Below are positions 7,679-14,252 of a DNA stretch of 16,639 bases, one piece after another. The stretch lies in NCBI GenBank assembly GCA_034663635.1, contig JAXDJH010000001.1, forward strand, positions 1 through 16,639. Direction: 5' to 3'. The notes under the pieces were generated by a model, which was not told where the DNA came from, made no database searches, and saw only the letters and a program-made list of their open reading frames with translations. Made by a program: the position numbers and the translations under genes. Position 1 is the first letter of the stretch, and each line of letters opens with the position of its first letter. The DNA is from JAXDJH01 sp034663635 (GTDB lineage: Bacteria > Actinomycetota > CADDZG01 > WHSQ01).

Positions 7679-7700
7679 TTTGCGCGCATGAGCGCGCGAG
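7679..7700 (+). promoter_or_regulatory. GC-rich hairpin holding the yraN start codon in its loop
   Basis: GCGCGC at 7682-7687 pairs perfectly with GCGCGC at 7692-7697 around the tetraloop ATGA, and the stem can extend to 7679/7700 with one T-A and two T-G pairs. The ATG of yraN is the first three bases of the loop. No Shine-Dalgarno sequence is present upstream. In RNA this would be very stable and could limit initiation. The pairing is seen in the sequence; a regulatory role is inference. Confidence 0.5.
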
Positions 7701-8041
7701 GGGTCCTCGGTTCGGCTGGAGAAACGATGGCTTGCGAAGCCCTTCGCCGAGCCGGTCTGGAGATAGTCGAGCGAAACTTCCGGTGCAACTTGGGCGAGAT
7801 CGACATCGTCGCGCGACGTGGTGGTCTTGTCGTTTTCTGCGAGGTCAAGACGCGGCGTTCTGATCGATGGGGAGCTCCCGCCGAGGCGGTCACCCCTGTG
7901 AAGCAAGCTCGCATCAGAAGAGTGGCAGTCCATTGGCTGACTGAAAGAAGGCTACGAGCCGATGAGGTCAGATTCGATGTCATCTCGATAGTGATCGATC
8001 GAAGTGGTACTAGGGTTGATCATCTCGCCGGCGCGTTCTAA
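7688..8041 (+). CDS. yraN: YraN / UPF0102 family protein, nuclease-like fold
   Basis: A 117-residue member of UPF0102, whose fold resembles Holliday-junction resolvases and restriction endonucleases. The family motifs are in order: LGSAGETMACEALRRAG (7-23), then GEIDIVARR with D39, then VVFCEVKTR with E52 and K54. Together these form a PD-(D/E)xK-like site. The real substrate is not established. ATG 7688 is required, because the next ATG (7727) would remove the first motif. There is no ribosome-binding site, and the ATG sits in a strong hairpin loop. It lies between DUF2469 and, after one inserted gene, yifB and dprA, as in other actinobacteria. Confidence 0.94.
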   Translation: MSARGVLGSAGETMACEALRRAGLEIVERNFRCNLGEIDIVARRGGLVVFCEVKTRRSDRWGAPAEAVTPVKQARIRRVAVHWLTERRLRADEVRFDVISIVIDRSGTRVDHLAGAF

Positions 8042-8046
8042 AGGAG
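8041..8046 (+). promoter_or_regulatory. Ribosome binding site deciding the start of the enoyl-CoA hydratase gene
   Basis: AAGGAG overlaps the yraN stop codon and lies 5 bases before GTG 8052. This favours 8052 over the upstream in-frame GTG 8004, which overlaps yraN by 38 bases and has no such site. Confidence 0.8.
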
Positions 8047-8051
8047 ACCGT

Positions 8052-8840
8052 GTGCCCGACTATGAGTCGCTGATCTGGGAGCAGGAAGGCCACGTCGCCA
8101 CCCTCACCCTGAACCGTCCGGAAAAGAAGAACGCGATGTCCTTCGTCATGTTTCACGAGCTCGAGGCCGCGTTCAACCATGCGGCTACCTCCGAGGAAGT
8201 TCGGTGTCTGGTCGTAACGGGCGCGGGTGGTTCGTTCTGCTCCGGCGCTGATCTCAGTGATCCGGCGAACCTCGTCGGCTCCGTTGCTGAGTTCCGCGAC
8301 CGGATGCGCACGATCGACGCCGTGGTGCGCGCCTTCGTCCATTGTCCGAAGCCCACGATCGCCAGGGTCACGGGGATCGCTGCGGGGGCAGGGTGCAACC
8401 TTGCGCTCGGGTGCGATCTCGTAGTTGCGTCCAAAGATGCGAGTTTCGCCGAGTTGTTCGTGAAGCGTGGCCTTGTCGTCGACTTCGGCGGCACCTGGGT
8501 TCTCTCTCGGGCGCTGCCTTTGAACAAAGCGAAAGAGATCGCGCTGCTCGGCGAAACGATCTCGGCTGAACGCGCCCACTCTCTCGGGCTCCTGAACCGG
8601 CTCTGCGAGCGGAGCGAGATCGATTCGGTCGTGAAAGACCTGGCCCACCGGGTCGCGGCGCTTCCTCCACGTACCGTTTCGTTGATCAAGGATAATTTCA
8701 ACCGGGCGACCGAGAGGTCTCTGGAGGAGAATCTCGACGCTGAGTCCCTGACTCAATCACTGGCCTTCGCGACCGAGGACACCCGAGAGGCGGTCCTGGC
8801 ATGGCTCGAGAAGCGAGAGCCACGATTCACCGGCCGCTAA
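8052..8840 (+). CDS. Enoyl-CoA hydratase/isomerase family protein, PaaG-like
   Basis: A crotonase-fold protein of 262 residues that acts on a CoA thioester. The oxyanion-hole segments are GAGGSFCSGADLSD (57-70) and TGIAAGAGCNLALGCD (107-122). The two glutamates that activate water in true enoyl-CoA hydratases are not kept: by hand alignment with the rat enzyme, N116 and F136 lie at those positions. Instead D144 stands in GLVVDFGGTW, the place of the catalytic aspartate in PaaG-type isomerases. A double-bond or ring isomerase is therefore more likely than a plain hydratase (inference). Translation starts at GTG 8052 behind a good AAGGAG. No other fatty-acid or phenylacetate gene is nearby, so the pathway is unknown. 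It interrupts the usual yraN-yifB adjacency. Confidence 0.9.
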   Translation: MPDYESLIWEQEGHVATLTLNRPEKKNAMSFVMFHELEAAFNHAATSEEVRCLVVTGAGGSFCSGADLSDPANLVGSVAEFRDRMRTIDAVVRAFVHCPKPTIARVTGIAAGAGCNLALGCDLVVASKDASFAELFVKRGLVVDFGGTWVLSRALPLNKAKEIALLGETISAERAHSLGLLNRLCERSEIDSVVKDLAHRVAALPPRTVSLIKDNFNRATERSLEENLDAESLTQSLAFATEDTREAVLAWLEKREPRFTGR

Positions 8841-8886
8841 GACTTCCTGTCACACCCCTTAAGTAACTTCTCACCACCGTGCTCCC

Positions 8887-8909
8887 GAAGCCCAAGGAAG
8901 TGGGGCTTC
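8887..8909 (+). promoter_or_regulatory. Hairpin with the yifB ribosome binding site in its loop
   Basis: GAAGCCC (8887-8893) pairs perfectly with GGGCTTC (8903-8909), which ends just before the yifB ATG at 8910. The 9-base loop (8894-8902) contains AAGGA, the only plausible Shine-Dalgarno sequence, 11 bases from the ATG when unfolded. Folding would bring AAGGA near the start codon or hide it. A regulatory role is inferred. Confidence 0.5.
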
Positions 8910-10436
8910 ATGCTTGCAAAGTCACACTCGGTCGCCTTCGTGGGGGCCGACGCAACGTTGGTCGATGTCGAGGTCCACGTGGCCTCGAGCGGTCTGCCGA
9001 CGTTCCGTCTGGTTGGTCTCGCCGCGGCCTCCGTTCGAGAGGCCGAACAACGAACCCGCGCTGCGATCACGTCATGCGACGAGATGTGGCCGTTGCGGAA
9101 GATCACGGTCAATCTGGCGCCAGGTGGGGTGCGAAAAGAAGGCACGCACTTTGACCTACCGATCGCGCTTGGGGTCCTCGCTGGTGCCGGCATTTTCGAT
9201 CCGGAAGTCCTGGATGGTTGGCTGATCCTCGGCGAACTTCGTCTCGACGCCTCCGTACGGCCGGTCAGAGGAGTACTCGCCGCGGCTATCTCGGCATCAC
9301 GAGCTGGACTGAAAGGCATCATCTGTCCGGCCCAGAACGCCTCTGAGGCAGCGATCGTCGACGGACTTGAAGTCGTCGCCGTCACCCATCTCAAAGAGTG
9401 TCTCGGATTCTTCGGCTCAACTTGGACGCCTCCCGTCGTAAGTGGTGCTCCTGTGTGCGACGAACGATCGGGGCCCGACCTCAGAGATGTGCGAGGGCAG
9501 CGAGCAGCGAAGTATGCGCTTGAGGTCGCGGCAGCGGGTGGACACAACCTCTTGCTGCAAGGCCCACCTGGTGCCGGCAAGACCATGTTGGCCAGATGCC
9601 TCCCAAGCTTGCTCCCCGCAATGTCGTTTGAAGAGTCCCTCGACGTGACGAAGATCCACTCGGTGGCGGGGATCCTTCCCGAGGGTTCCGGGTTGCTCAC
9701 TACGCGACCCTTTCGAACTCCTCACCACAACGTGTCGATGGCAGGGCTGATCGGCGGGGGGATCGGGCTCGCTCATCCGGGCGAAGCAAGCTTGTCGCAT
9801 CACGGAGTCCTCTCTTTGGACGAACTCGGGCTCTATAGAGGGGAAGCGCTTGACGCCCTTAGAGCACCGATCGAGGAAGGAAGGATCCGGATCGCACGCA
9901 GCGCGGGTGCCGTAACCCTTCCTTGCAGCTTCTCGCTCGTAGCAGCGATGAATCCCTGTCCGTGTGGATTTCGACAAGACAACAAACGGACTTGCAGTTG
10001 TTCGGCCGTTCAGATGCGGGCTTACTCAGCCCGGGTGTCGGGCCCTCTTCTCGACCGATTCGATATGCAGATAAGTGTTCAGCGACTGTCGAAGGAAGAA
10101 CTACTCGGCCCTGAATCGGGGGAGTCTTCAGAAGCGGTGCGAGAACGGATCGAGATGGCGAGAGCTCTCCAGCACGATCGATATGGATCAGTGAGGATGA
10201 CTAACGCACGAGCGACTAGACGCGATCTTGAGATAGAGCTCACCTCGTCGACCGATGTGCGCAGAAAGCTAGAGACGGCGATCGATGACCACGCCCTCAG
10301 CGGTCGGGGAGTGACCCGTGTCCTCCGAGTGGCGCGAACCCTCGCCGATCTACGGTCTGCTCAGCGCGTTTGCGGTGATGACGTCGCTATGGCTCTCTTC
10401 ATGAGGTTGGACGACATCGTCTGTGATGCCGCATGA
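8910..10436 (+). CDS. yifB: YifB/ComM-type Mg-chelatase-like AAA+ ATPase
   Basis: A 508-residue member of the YifB/ComM family. ComM is a hexameric helicase that promotes branch migration during natural transformation; many non-competent bacteria also carry the family. Residues 1-170 form the N-terminal Lon-like ChlI domain. The AAA+ core has Walker A GPPGAGKT at 218-225, Walker B LSLDE at 301-305 (more often LFLDE) and the arginine finger near R383 (SGPLLDRFD). Four cysteines in NPCPCG...CSC (C350, C352, C362, C364) match the family's conserved cysteine cluster. The C-terminal helical domain ends in RVARTLADL and the family tail. It overlaps dprA by 4 bases (ATGA), so the two are probably cotranslated and work on incoming single-stranded DNA. 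Confidence 0.95.
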   Translation: MLAKSHSVAFVGADATLVDVEVHVASSGLPTFRLVGLAAASVREAEQRTRAAITSCDEMWPLRKITVNLAPGGVRKEGTHFDLPIALGVLAGAGIFDPEVLDGWLILGELRLDASVRPVRGVLAAAISASRAGLKGIICPAQNASEAAIVDGLEVVAVTHLKECLGFFGSTWTPPVVSGAPVCDERSGPDLRDVRGQRAAKYALEVAAAGGHNLLLQGPPGAGKTMLARCLPSLLPAMSFEESLDVTKIHSVAGILPEGSGLLTTRPFRTPHHNVSMAGLIGGGIGLAHPGEASLSHHGVLSLDELGLYRGEALDALRAPIEEGRIRIARSAGAVTLPCSFSLVAAMNPCPCGFRQDNKRTCSCSAVQMRAYSARVSGPLLDRFDMQISVQRLSKEELLGPESGESSEAVRERIEMARALQHDRYGSVRMTNARATRRDLEIELTSSTDVRRKLETAIDDHALSGRGVTRVLRVARTLADLRSAQRVCGDDVAMALFMRLDDIVCDAA

Positions 10437-11356
10437 AACGTCGCGTCATACGTCCAAGCGACGACGAGTGGCCCGACCAGCTGAACGAGCTAGGTCCCCA
10501 TGATCCGCCGAAGCAACTTCACGCGGTGGGACGTCCTCTTCCTGATGTGAGGTATTCGGTCGCCGTGGTCGGTACTCGTCGTGCCACGGCGGGTGGGATT
10601 GCAACGGCGGAGAGATTCACTCGAGAACTCGCCGAAGCCGGTCTAGCCATCGTTTCTGGCCTGGCAATGGGCATCGACGCAGTTGCTCACAGAACGGCGC
10701 TGCAGGCCAAGGCGCACACGGTTGGGGTTCTTGGGTGCGGCCTAAATCTTCCGTACCCTCGCGTGAACGAAAAGATCAGACGACAGATGGAGACTGAGGG
10801 GACGGTCATCACCGAATACGAACCGAACGTCGAGCCGTTCAAGGCTCATTTTCCAGAGCGAAACCGGATCATCGCCGGGATCTCGGCCGGAGTGCTCGTC
10901 ATCGAGGGTGGTCTAAAGAGCGGAGCGCTGATCACAGCGCGAAAGGCACTAGAGGCCAATCGCATGGTGTGGGCGATTCCCGGCAGCGTCAGGAGTCCCT
11001 TTTCGGAAGGCCCAAATGAACTGATTCGGAGAGGTGAGGCTTCCTTGGTCACGTCGGTCCAGGACCTGTTCGAGGAATTGTCACCTCCCATCGTCTGGTC
11101 CGATAGCCAGGCTTCCATGGGCTTGATTGATCGAGTTCGGATGCAACTTGACCGCGATGAACTCGCCGCCCTATTGGAATTCGACGACCAGCCGATCACG
11201 ACGGATCGGATCTGCTCTCGACTTTCCTTCGAGCCAGGCCGAGCCTTCATGACGCTCTCAAAGCTCGAAACGAGAGGTTTGATTCGTCGACACCCCCTGG
11301 GTCACGAGATCACAGATTCAGGCCTACGGCAGAGATCGCTAATCAATACCTTTTGA
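10433..11356 (+). CDS. dprA: DNA processing protein DprA (Smf)
   Basis: DprA binds incoming single-stranded DNA and loads RecA during natural transformation; it is widespread even where competence is unknown. The 307-residue product has the Rossmann-like core with AVVGTRRATAGG (44-55), SGLAMGIDAVAH (75-86), the FPERNRIIAG segment (140-149) and SGALITARKALEANR (163-177). A winged-helix DML1-like domain fills about residues 240-296 and a short polar tail ends the protein. An N-terminal SAM-like domain is reduced to about 35 residues. The ATG overlaps the yifB stop. Downstream lies an intergenic tandem repeat and then xerC. Confidence 0.95.
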   Translation: MKRRVIRPSDDEWPDQLNELGPHDPPKQLHAVGRPLPDVRYSVAVVGTRRATAGGIATAERFTRELAEAGLAIVSGLAMGIDAVAHRTALQAKAHTVGVLGCGLNLPYPRVNEKIRRQMETEGTVITEYEPNVEPFKAHFPERNRIIAGISAGVLVIEGGLKSGALITARKALEANRMVWAIPGSVRSPFSEGPNELIRRGEASLVTSVQDLFEELSPPIVWSDSQASMGLIDRVRMQLDRDELAALLEFDDQPITTDRICSRLSFEPGRAFMTLSKLETRGLIRRHPLGHEITDSGLRQRSLINTF

Positions 11357-11359
11357 GAC

Positions 11360-11407
11360 CCTCGACTACTCGACCACTCGACCACTCGACCACTCGACCA
11401 CTCGACC
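11360..11407. repeat. 8-bp tandem repeat, five exact copies plus one imperfect
   Basis: The unit ACTCGACC is repeated exactly at 11368, 11376, 11384, 11392 and 11400. It is preceded by a degenerate copy CCTCGACT at 11360. The array begins 4 bases after the dprA stop and ends about 90 bases before xerC. It lies outside any gene I accept. The 8-bp unit is not a multiple of three, so it is not a coding repeat. The rest of the gap (11408-11496) holds only short inverted repeats without a T tract. Confidence 0.95.
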
Positions 11408-11496
11408 AAGCCCGATCGGCGTAGCGAGTGAATCGCTCAAGGGCGTGGCTGGCCTCAATGGTTGACAGAAGTAACAGGCCCGCCCAAGCTTGATGG

Positions 11497-12405
11497 ATGG
11501 CTGGGGACGTCTTTATCAAGCGCGCCTCGGAGGATTTCCTCCGGGCGATCGAGGTGCAGCGAGAGCTGTCGCCTAACACCGTCGCGGCCTATGAAACGGA
11601 TCTCGCCCAGTTTGCCGAATGGTCGGGTCGAGCCAAGGTCGACCGTCTCGGGGAGGTCGATCGGCGACTTCTGCGTCGCTACATCGCCTTCTTATCCGAG
11701 CGACGGCTTGCGCGCCGATCGATCGCCCGCAAGGCGAGCGCCCTTCGGTCTCTGTTCAAATGGGCGATCGAGCGAGACATCGTGTCGGTGGACCCGACGG
11801 ACGGTCTCACGACACCGAAGCTCGACCGACCTCTCCCAAAAGCCCTGCGGGCGGCAGACGCGGCCCGCCTTTGCGAGCTTCCGCCTAGCGACGATCCGGT
11901 CGGCCTGCGGGACCGGGCGCTCATCGAGCTGCTCTACGGCTCGGGTCTTCGAGTGAGCGAATTGGTTGGTCTGGACATCGACGACGTCGATCTGAGGGAC
12001 CGCCGGATCAGGGTCCTTGGGAAGGGAAGGAAGGAGCGAGACGTTCCTATGGGTGATGAATCCCTCCAAGCTCTATCGACCTATATGGAAAACGCGCGAG
12101 TTTGGTTCGTGGAGAAAAGCTCACGGGTCCTTCCCGCGCTTTTCCTCAACCAAAGAGGGGGACGGTTGAACCCGCGCAGCGTGAGGGCCGCGCTAGACCG
12201 CTACACCCGCGCGGAAGGCCTGCCCCACGTCGCTCCACACGCCCTGCGACACTCCTTCGCCACTCACCTTTTAGACGGCGGAGCCGACCTAAGGACGGTG
12301 CAGGAACTCCTCGGGCATGAGAGTCTTTCTACTACTCAGATCTACACACATGTCTCGACCGAACGGCTGAAGGCTGTATATGAGCAAAGCCATCCAAGAG
12401 CCTGA
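11497..12405 (+). CDS. xerC: Tyrosine recombinase XerC/XerD
   Basis: A site-specific recombinase that, with a partner, resolves chromosome dimers at the dif site. The 302 residues are the usual Xer length. The SAM-like N-terminal DNA-binding domain (about 10-95) contains ELSPNTVAAYETDL. The catalytic set is complete: R152 (GLRVSEL), K176 (LGKGRKER), H248 and R251 (HALRHSFATH), H274 (LLGHESLSTTQIYTH) and the nucleophile Y283. Position between dprA and rpsB matches Rv2894c xerC in M. tuberculosis, so xerC rather than xerD is preferred, but sequence alone does not settle this. The ATG at 11497 has no good ribosome-binding site. The 3' end overlaps the sigma factor gene by 26 bases. Confidence 0.94.
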   Translation: MAGDVFIKRASEDFLRAIEVQRELSPNTVAAYETDLAQFAEWSGRAKVDRLGEVDRRLLRRYIAFLSERRLARRSIARKASALRSLFKWAIERDIVSVDPTDGLTTPKLDRPLPKALRAADAARLCELPPSDDPVGLRDRALIELLYGSGLRVSELVGLDIDDVDLRDRRIRVLGKGRKERDVPMGDESLQALSTYMENARVWFVEKSSRVLPALFLNQRGGRLNPRSVRAALDRYTRAEGLPHVAPHALRHSFATHLLDGGADLRTVQELLGHESLSTTQIYTHVSTERLKAVYEQSHPRA

Positions 12406-13213
12406 GCCGGACGACCTCGCTCCGGTCGCAGACCCTTCTGATATCGCGGACAGTCTCACCGTCGCGTGGGGCGACTACAAGGCGTCCCAATCCCCGGCCG
12501 CCCGTGATGCCCTGATCCTTCATTACTCGCCGCTGGTGAAGTACGTAGCCGGTCGGGTGGCCGTCGGCCTTCCGGCCAACATCGAGCAGGCGGACCTGAT
12601 CTCGTACGGGATATTTGGGTTGATCGACGCCATCGACAAGTACGACCCCCAGCGCAACATCAAATTCGAGACCTACGCGATCAGCCGGATCCGCGGAGCG
12701 ATCATCGACGAGCTCAGGGCGATCGACTGGGTCCCGAGATCGGTGCGCTTCAAGGCCAGAGAGGTCGAAAAGGCGTACTCGGCCCTCGAAAACAAGCTGA
12801 AACGGCCGCCCTCGGAAGCGGAGATAGCCGAGGAGATGGGCGTTTCCGTCGAGGAGCTAAACCACATCTACACCCAGCTCTCCAGCGTCTCCTTAGTTGC
12901 TCTCGACGAGCTGATGAGCCTGGAGGGGGATCGTGGCGACAAGCTCAGCCTGCTCGAGACTTTGGAGGACACCAAGACCGCGAGTCCGATGGACGCGTTC
13001 GAATCGACCGAGATGAAAGACATCCTGGGCTCCGCGATCAACCGGCTCCCGGATCGGGAGAAACAGGTGGTCATCTTCTATTACTTCGAAGGCATGACGC
13101 TGGCCAAGATCGGCGAGATCCTCGGCGTCACCGAGTCCCGGGTCTGTCAGATCCACACGAAGGCGGTCCTGGCACTGGGCTCCAAGATCAAGGAACTAAC
13201 CCAGACCGACTGA
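12380..13213 (+). CDS. whiG: RNA polymerase sigma factor of the WhiG/FliA (sigma-28) group
   Basis: A 277-residue group 3 sigma factor. Region 2 lies at about 45-115 and holds ADLISYGIFGLIDAIDKYDP and FETYAISRIRGAIIDELR, typical of FliA/WhiG. Region 3 is about 118-195 (WVPRSVR, KRPPSEAEIAEEMGVS). Region 4 is about 215-270 (LPDREKQVVIFYYFEGMTLAKIGEILGVTESRVCQIH). Region 1.1 of primary sigma factors is absent, and the first 40 residues are acidic. In Streptomyces the orthologue in the same place (dprA-whiG-rpsB) drives sporulation genes; in motile actinobacteria such factors drive flagellar genes. Which applies here cannot be told. The start is ATG 12380 behind AAGG (12370-12373), inside the end of xerC, so the two are probably coupled. 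Confidence 0.93.
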   Translation: MSKAIQEPEPDDLAPVADPSDIADSLTVAWGDYKASQSPAARDALILHYSPLVKYVAGRVAVGLPANIEQADLISYGIFGLIDAIDKYDPQRNIKFETYAISRIRGAIIDELRAIDWVPRSVRFKAREVEKAYSALENKLKRPPSEAEIAEEMGVSVEELNHIYTQLSSVSLVALDELMSLEGDRGDKLSLLETLEDTKTASPMDAFESTEMKDILGSAINRLPDREKQVVIFYYFEGMTLAKIGEILGVTESRVCQIHTKAVLALGSKIKELTQTD

Positions 13214-13238
13214 CCTGTTAGCCTCAGCAGGCAATAAA
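13210..13238 (+). promoter_or_regulatory. Possible promoter for the rpsB operon
   Basis: CTGACC (13210-13215) and AATAAA (13233-13238) each match four of six bases of the -35 and -10 consensus, with a 17-base spacer. The -35 box overlaps the stop codon of the sigma factor gene. A start near 13246 would give a leader of about 110 bases. This is a weak, hand-read prediction. Confidence 0.3.
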
Positions 13239-13261
13239 TACACACGCTCGGCACCCCGGCG

Positions 13262-13319
13262 CGACCCGTCGGGTTTCGGTCTCAGCCCTGTAGGCAGCAA
13301 AGCAACAAACACGGCTGGG
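13262..13319 (+). promoter_or_regulatory. Structured leader of rpsB
   Basis: Two hairpins can be drawn in the 145-base gap before rpsB. GACCC (13263-13267) pairs with GGGTT (13271-13275) around a 3-base loop. CTCAGCC (13281-13287) pairs with GGCTGGG (13313-13319), with one wobble and a 25-base loop. The first is followed by only three T, so it is a poor terminator. A leader that binds S2 for autoregulation is possible, as rpsB leaders do this in some bacteria, but I recognise no known motif. The ribosome-binding site AAGGAGG is at 13345-13351. Confidence 0.35.
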
Positions 13320-13358
13320 TAGGCGAGCGGAGGATCAACCGAAGAAGGAGGTCTACCT

Positions 13359-14243
13359 ATGCCCGTCGTCACGATGCGGCAGCTGCTGGAAGCGGGTGTC
13401 CATTTCGGGCATCAAACGCGCCGTTGGAACCCCAAGATGAAGCGTTTCATCTTCACCGAACGCAACGGCATCTACATCCTCGATCTACAACAGACGATGT
13501 CTGGGATCGAGAGGGCGTACACGTTCGTACGGGACACGGTAGCCAAGGGCGGCACGGTCTTGTTCGTTGCCACCAAGAAGCAGGTGCAGGACGCGGTCCA
13601 GGAGCAAGCGGAACGTGCCGGCATGCCGTACGTCAACTTCAGGTGGCTGGGCGGAATGCTCACGAACTTCCGCACTATCCACGAGCGGATCAAGCGCATG
13701 CGCGAGCTCGAGGAAATGATCGAGTCAGGGTCGATCACAGCGCTCCCCAAGAAGGAAGCGCTCAGGCTCACCCGTGAATACGAGAAGCTCTCGCGCAACT
13801 TGAGCGGCATGAAGGACATGGACAAGGCTCCCGACGCCGTTTTCATCCTCGACACCAAGAAGGAAGAGATCGCGGTGCGAGAGGCGCGCAAGCTCGGGAT
13901 CCCCATCGTGGCGATCCTCGACACGAACTGCGACCCGGACGACGTGGACTACGCGATCCCAGGAAACGACGATGCGATCCGTTCGGGTCAACTCCTCACG
14001 AGGGTCATCGCCGACGCGGTGATCGAGGGCAAGTCCATGCGTCCCGAAGCCAGCGACGAGGACAAAGCAGGCCCCGCTCCTCTCGAGCCATCCGAGGTTC
14101 TTCCCGGCGCGGCCGCAGAGCCGAAGGCCGAGTGGGAGCTCCAGCTCGAAGAAGAAGAGGCAAAGGCAGCTCAGGCCGCAGAGAGTGGCGAGCAAACAGA
14201 AACTGCACCTGCCCCGCCCGTTCCCGCGAACGCGGAGGCATAA
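13359..14243 (+). CDS. rpsB: 30S ribosomal protein S2
   Basis: S2 is a late-assembling protein of the small subunit, between head and body, needed with S1 for mRNA binding. The 294-residue product has the standard core (1-230), starting with VTMRQLLEAGVHFGHQTRRWNPKM and including RWLGGMLTNF and the DPDDVDYAIPGNDDAIRS stretch. Residues about 231-294 are an extra acidic and Ala/Pro-rich tail (EASDEDKAGP to PANAEA) of the kind common in actinobacteria. ATG 13359 follows a perfect AAGGAGG with 7 bases spacing, the strongest ribosome-binding site in the window, as suits a highly expressed gene. tsf follows after 9 bases. Confidence 0.98.
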   Translation: MPVVTMRQLLEAGVHFGHQTRRWNPKMKRFIFTERNGIYILDLQQTMSGIERAYTFVRDTVAKGGTVLFVATKKQVQDAVQEQAERAGMPYVNFRWLGGMLTNFRTIHERIKRMRELEEMIESGSITALPKKEALRLTREYEKLSRNLSGMKDMDKAPDAVFILDTKKEEIAVREARKLGIPIVAILDTNCDPDDVDYAIPGNDDAIRSGQLLTRVIADAVIEGKSMRPEASDEDKAGPAPLEPSEVLPGAAAEPKAEWELQLEEEEAKAAQAAESGEQTETAPAPPVPANAEA

Positions 14244-14252
14244 GGAGAACAA

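Noticed and set aside
8010..8756. 248-residue minus-strand frame over the enoyl-CoA hydratase-like gene
   Set aside because: It is a shadow of a well-supported gene, with no ribosome-binding site and no recognisable domain.
11360..11407. CRISPR array
   Set aside because: The 8-bp units are contiguous with no spacers and there are no cas genes.
11423..11437. Terminator after dprA: AGCGA/TCGCT hairpin
   Set aside because: The stem has only 5 pairs and no T tract follows.
11462..11490. Promoter before xerC with a perfect TTGACA at 11462-11467
   Set aside because: The hexamer at the correct spacing (CAAGCT, 11485-11490) matches the -10 consensus at only two of six positions, and transcription would start inside the gene. 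A chance hexamer is as likely.
11343..11579. Minus-strand frame with a WSSGRVVE repeat
   Set aside because: The protein repeat is produced only by the 8-bp DNA repeat read in three frames; it overlaps dprA and xerC ends and has no support as a gene.
11497..12405. Integrase of a mobile element
   Set aside because: Length, motifs and position between dprA and the sigma factor/rpsB fit housekeeping XerC. The tRNAs are far away and no attachment-site duplication or phage gene is visible.
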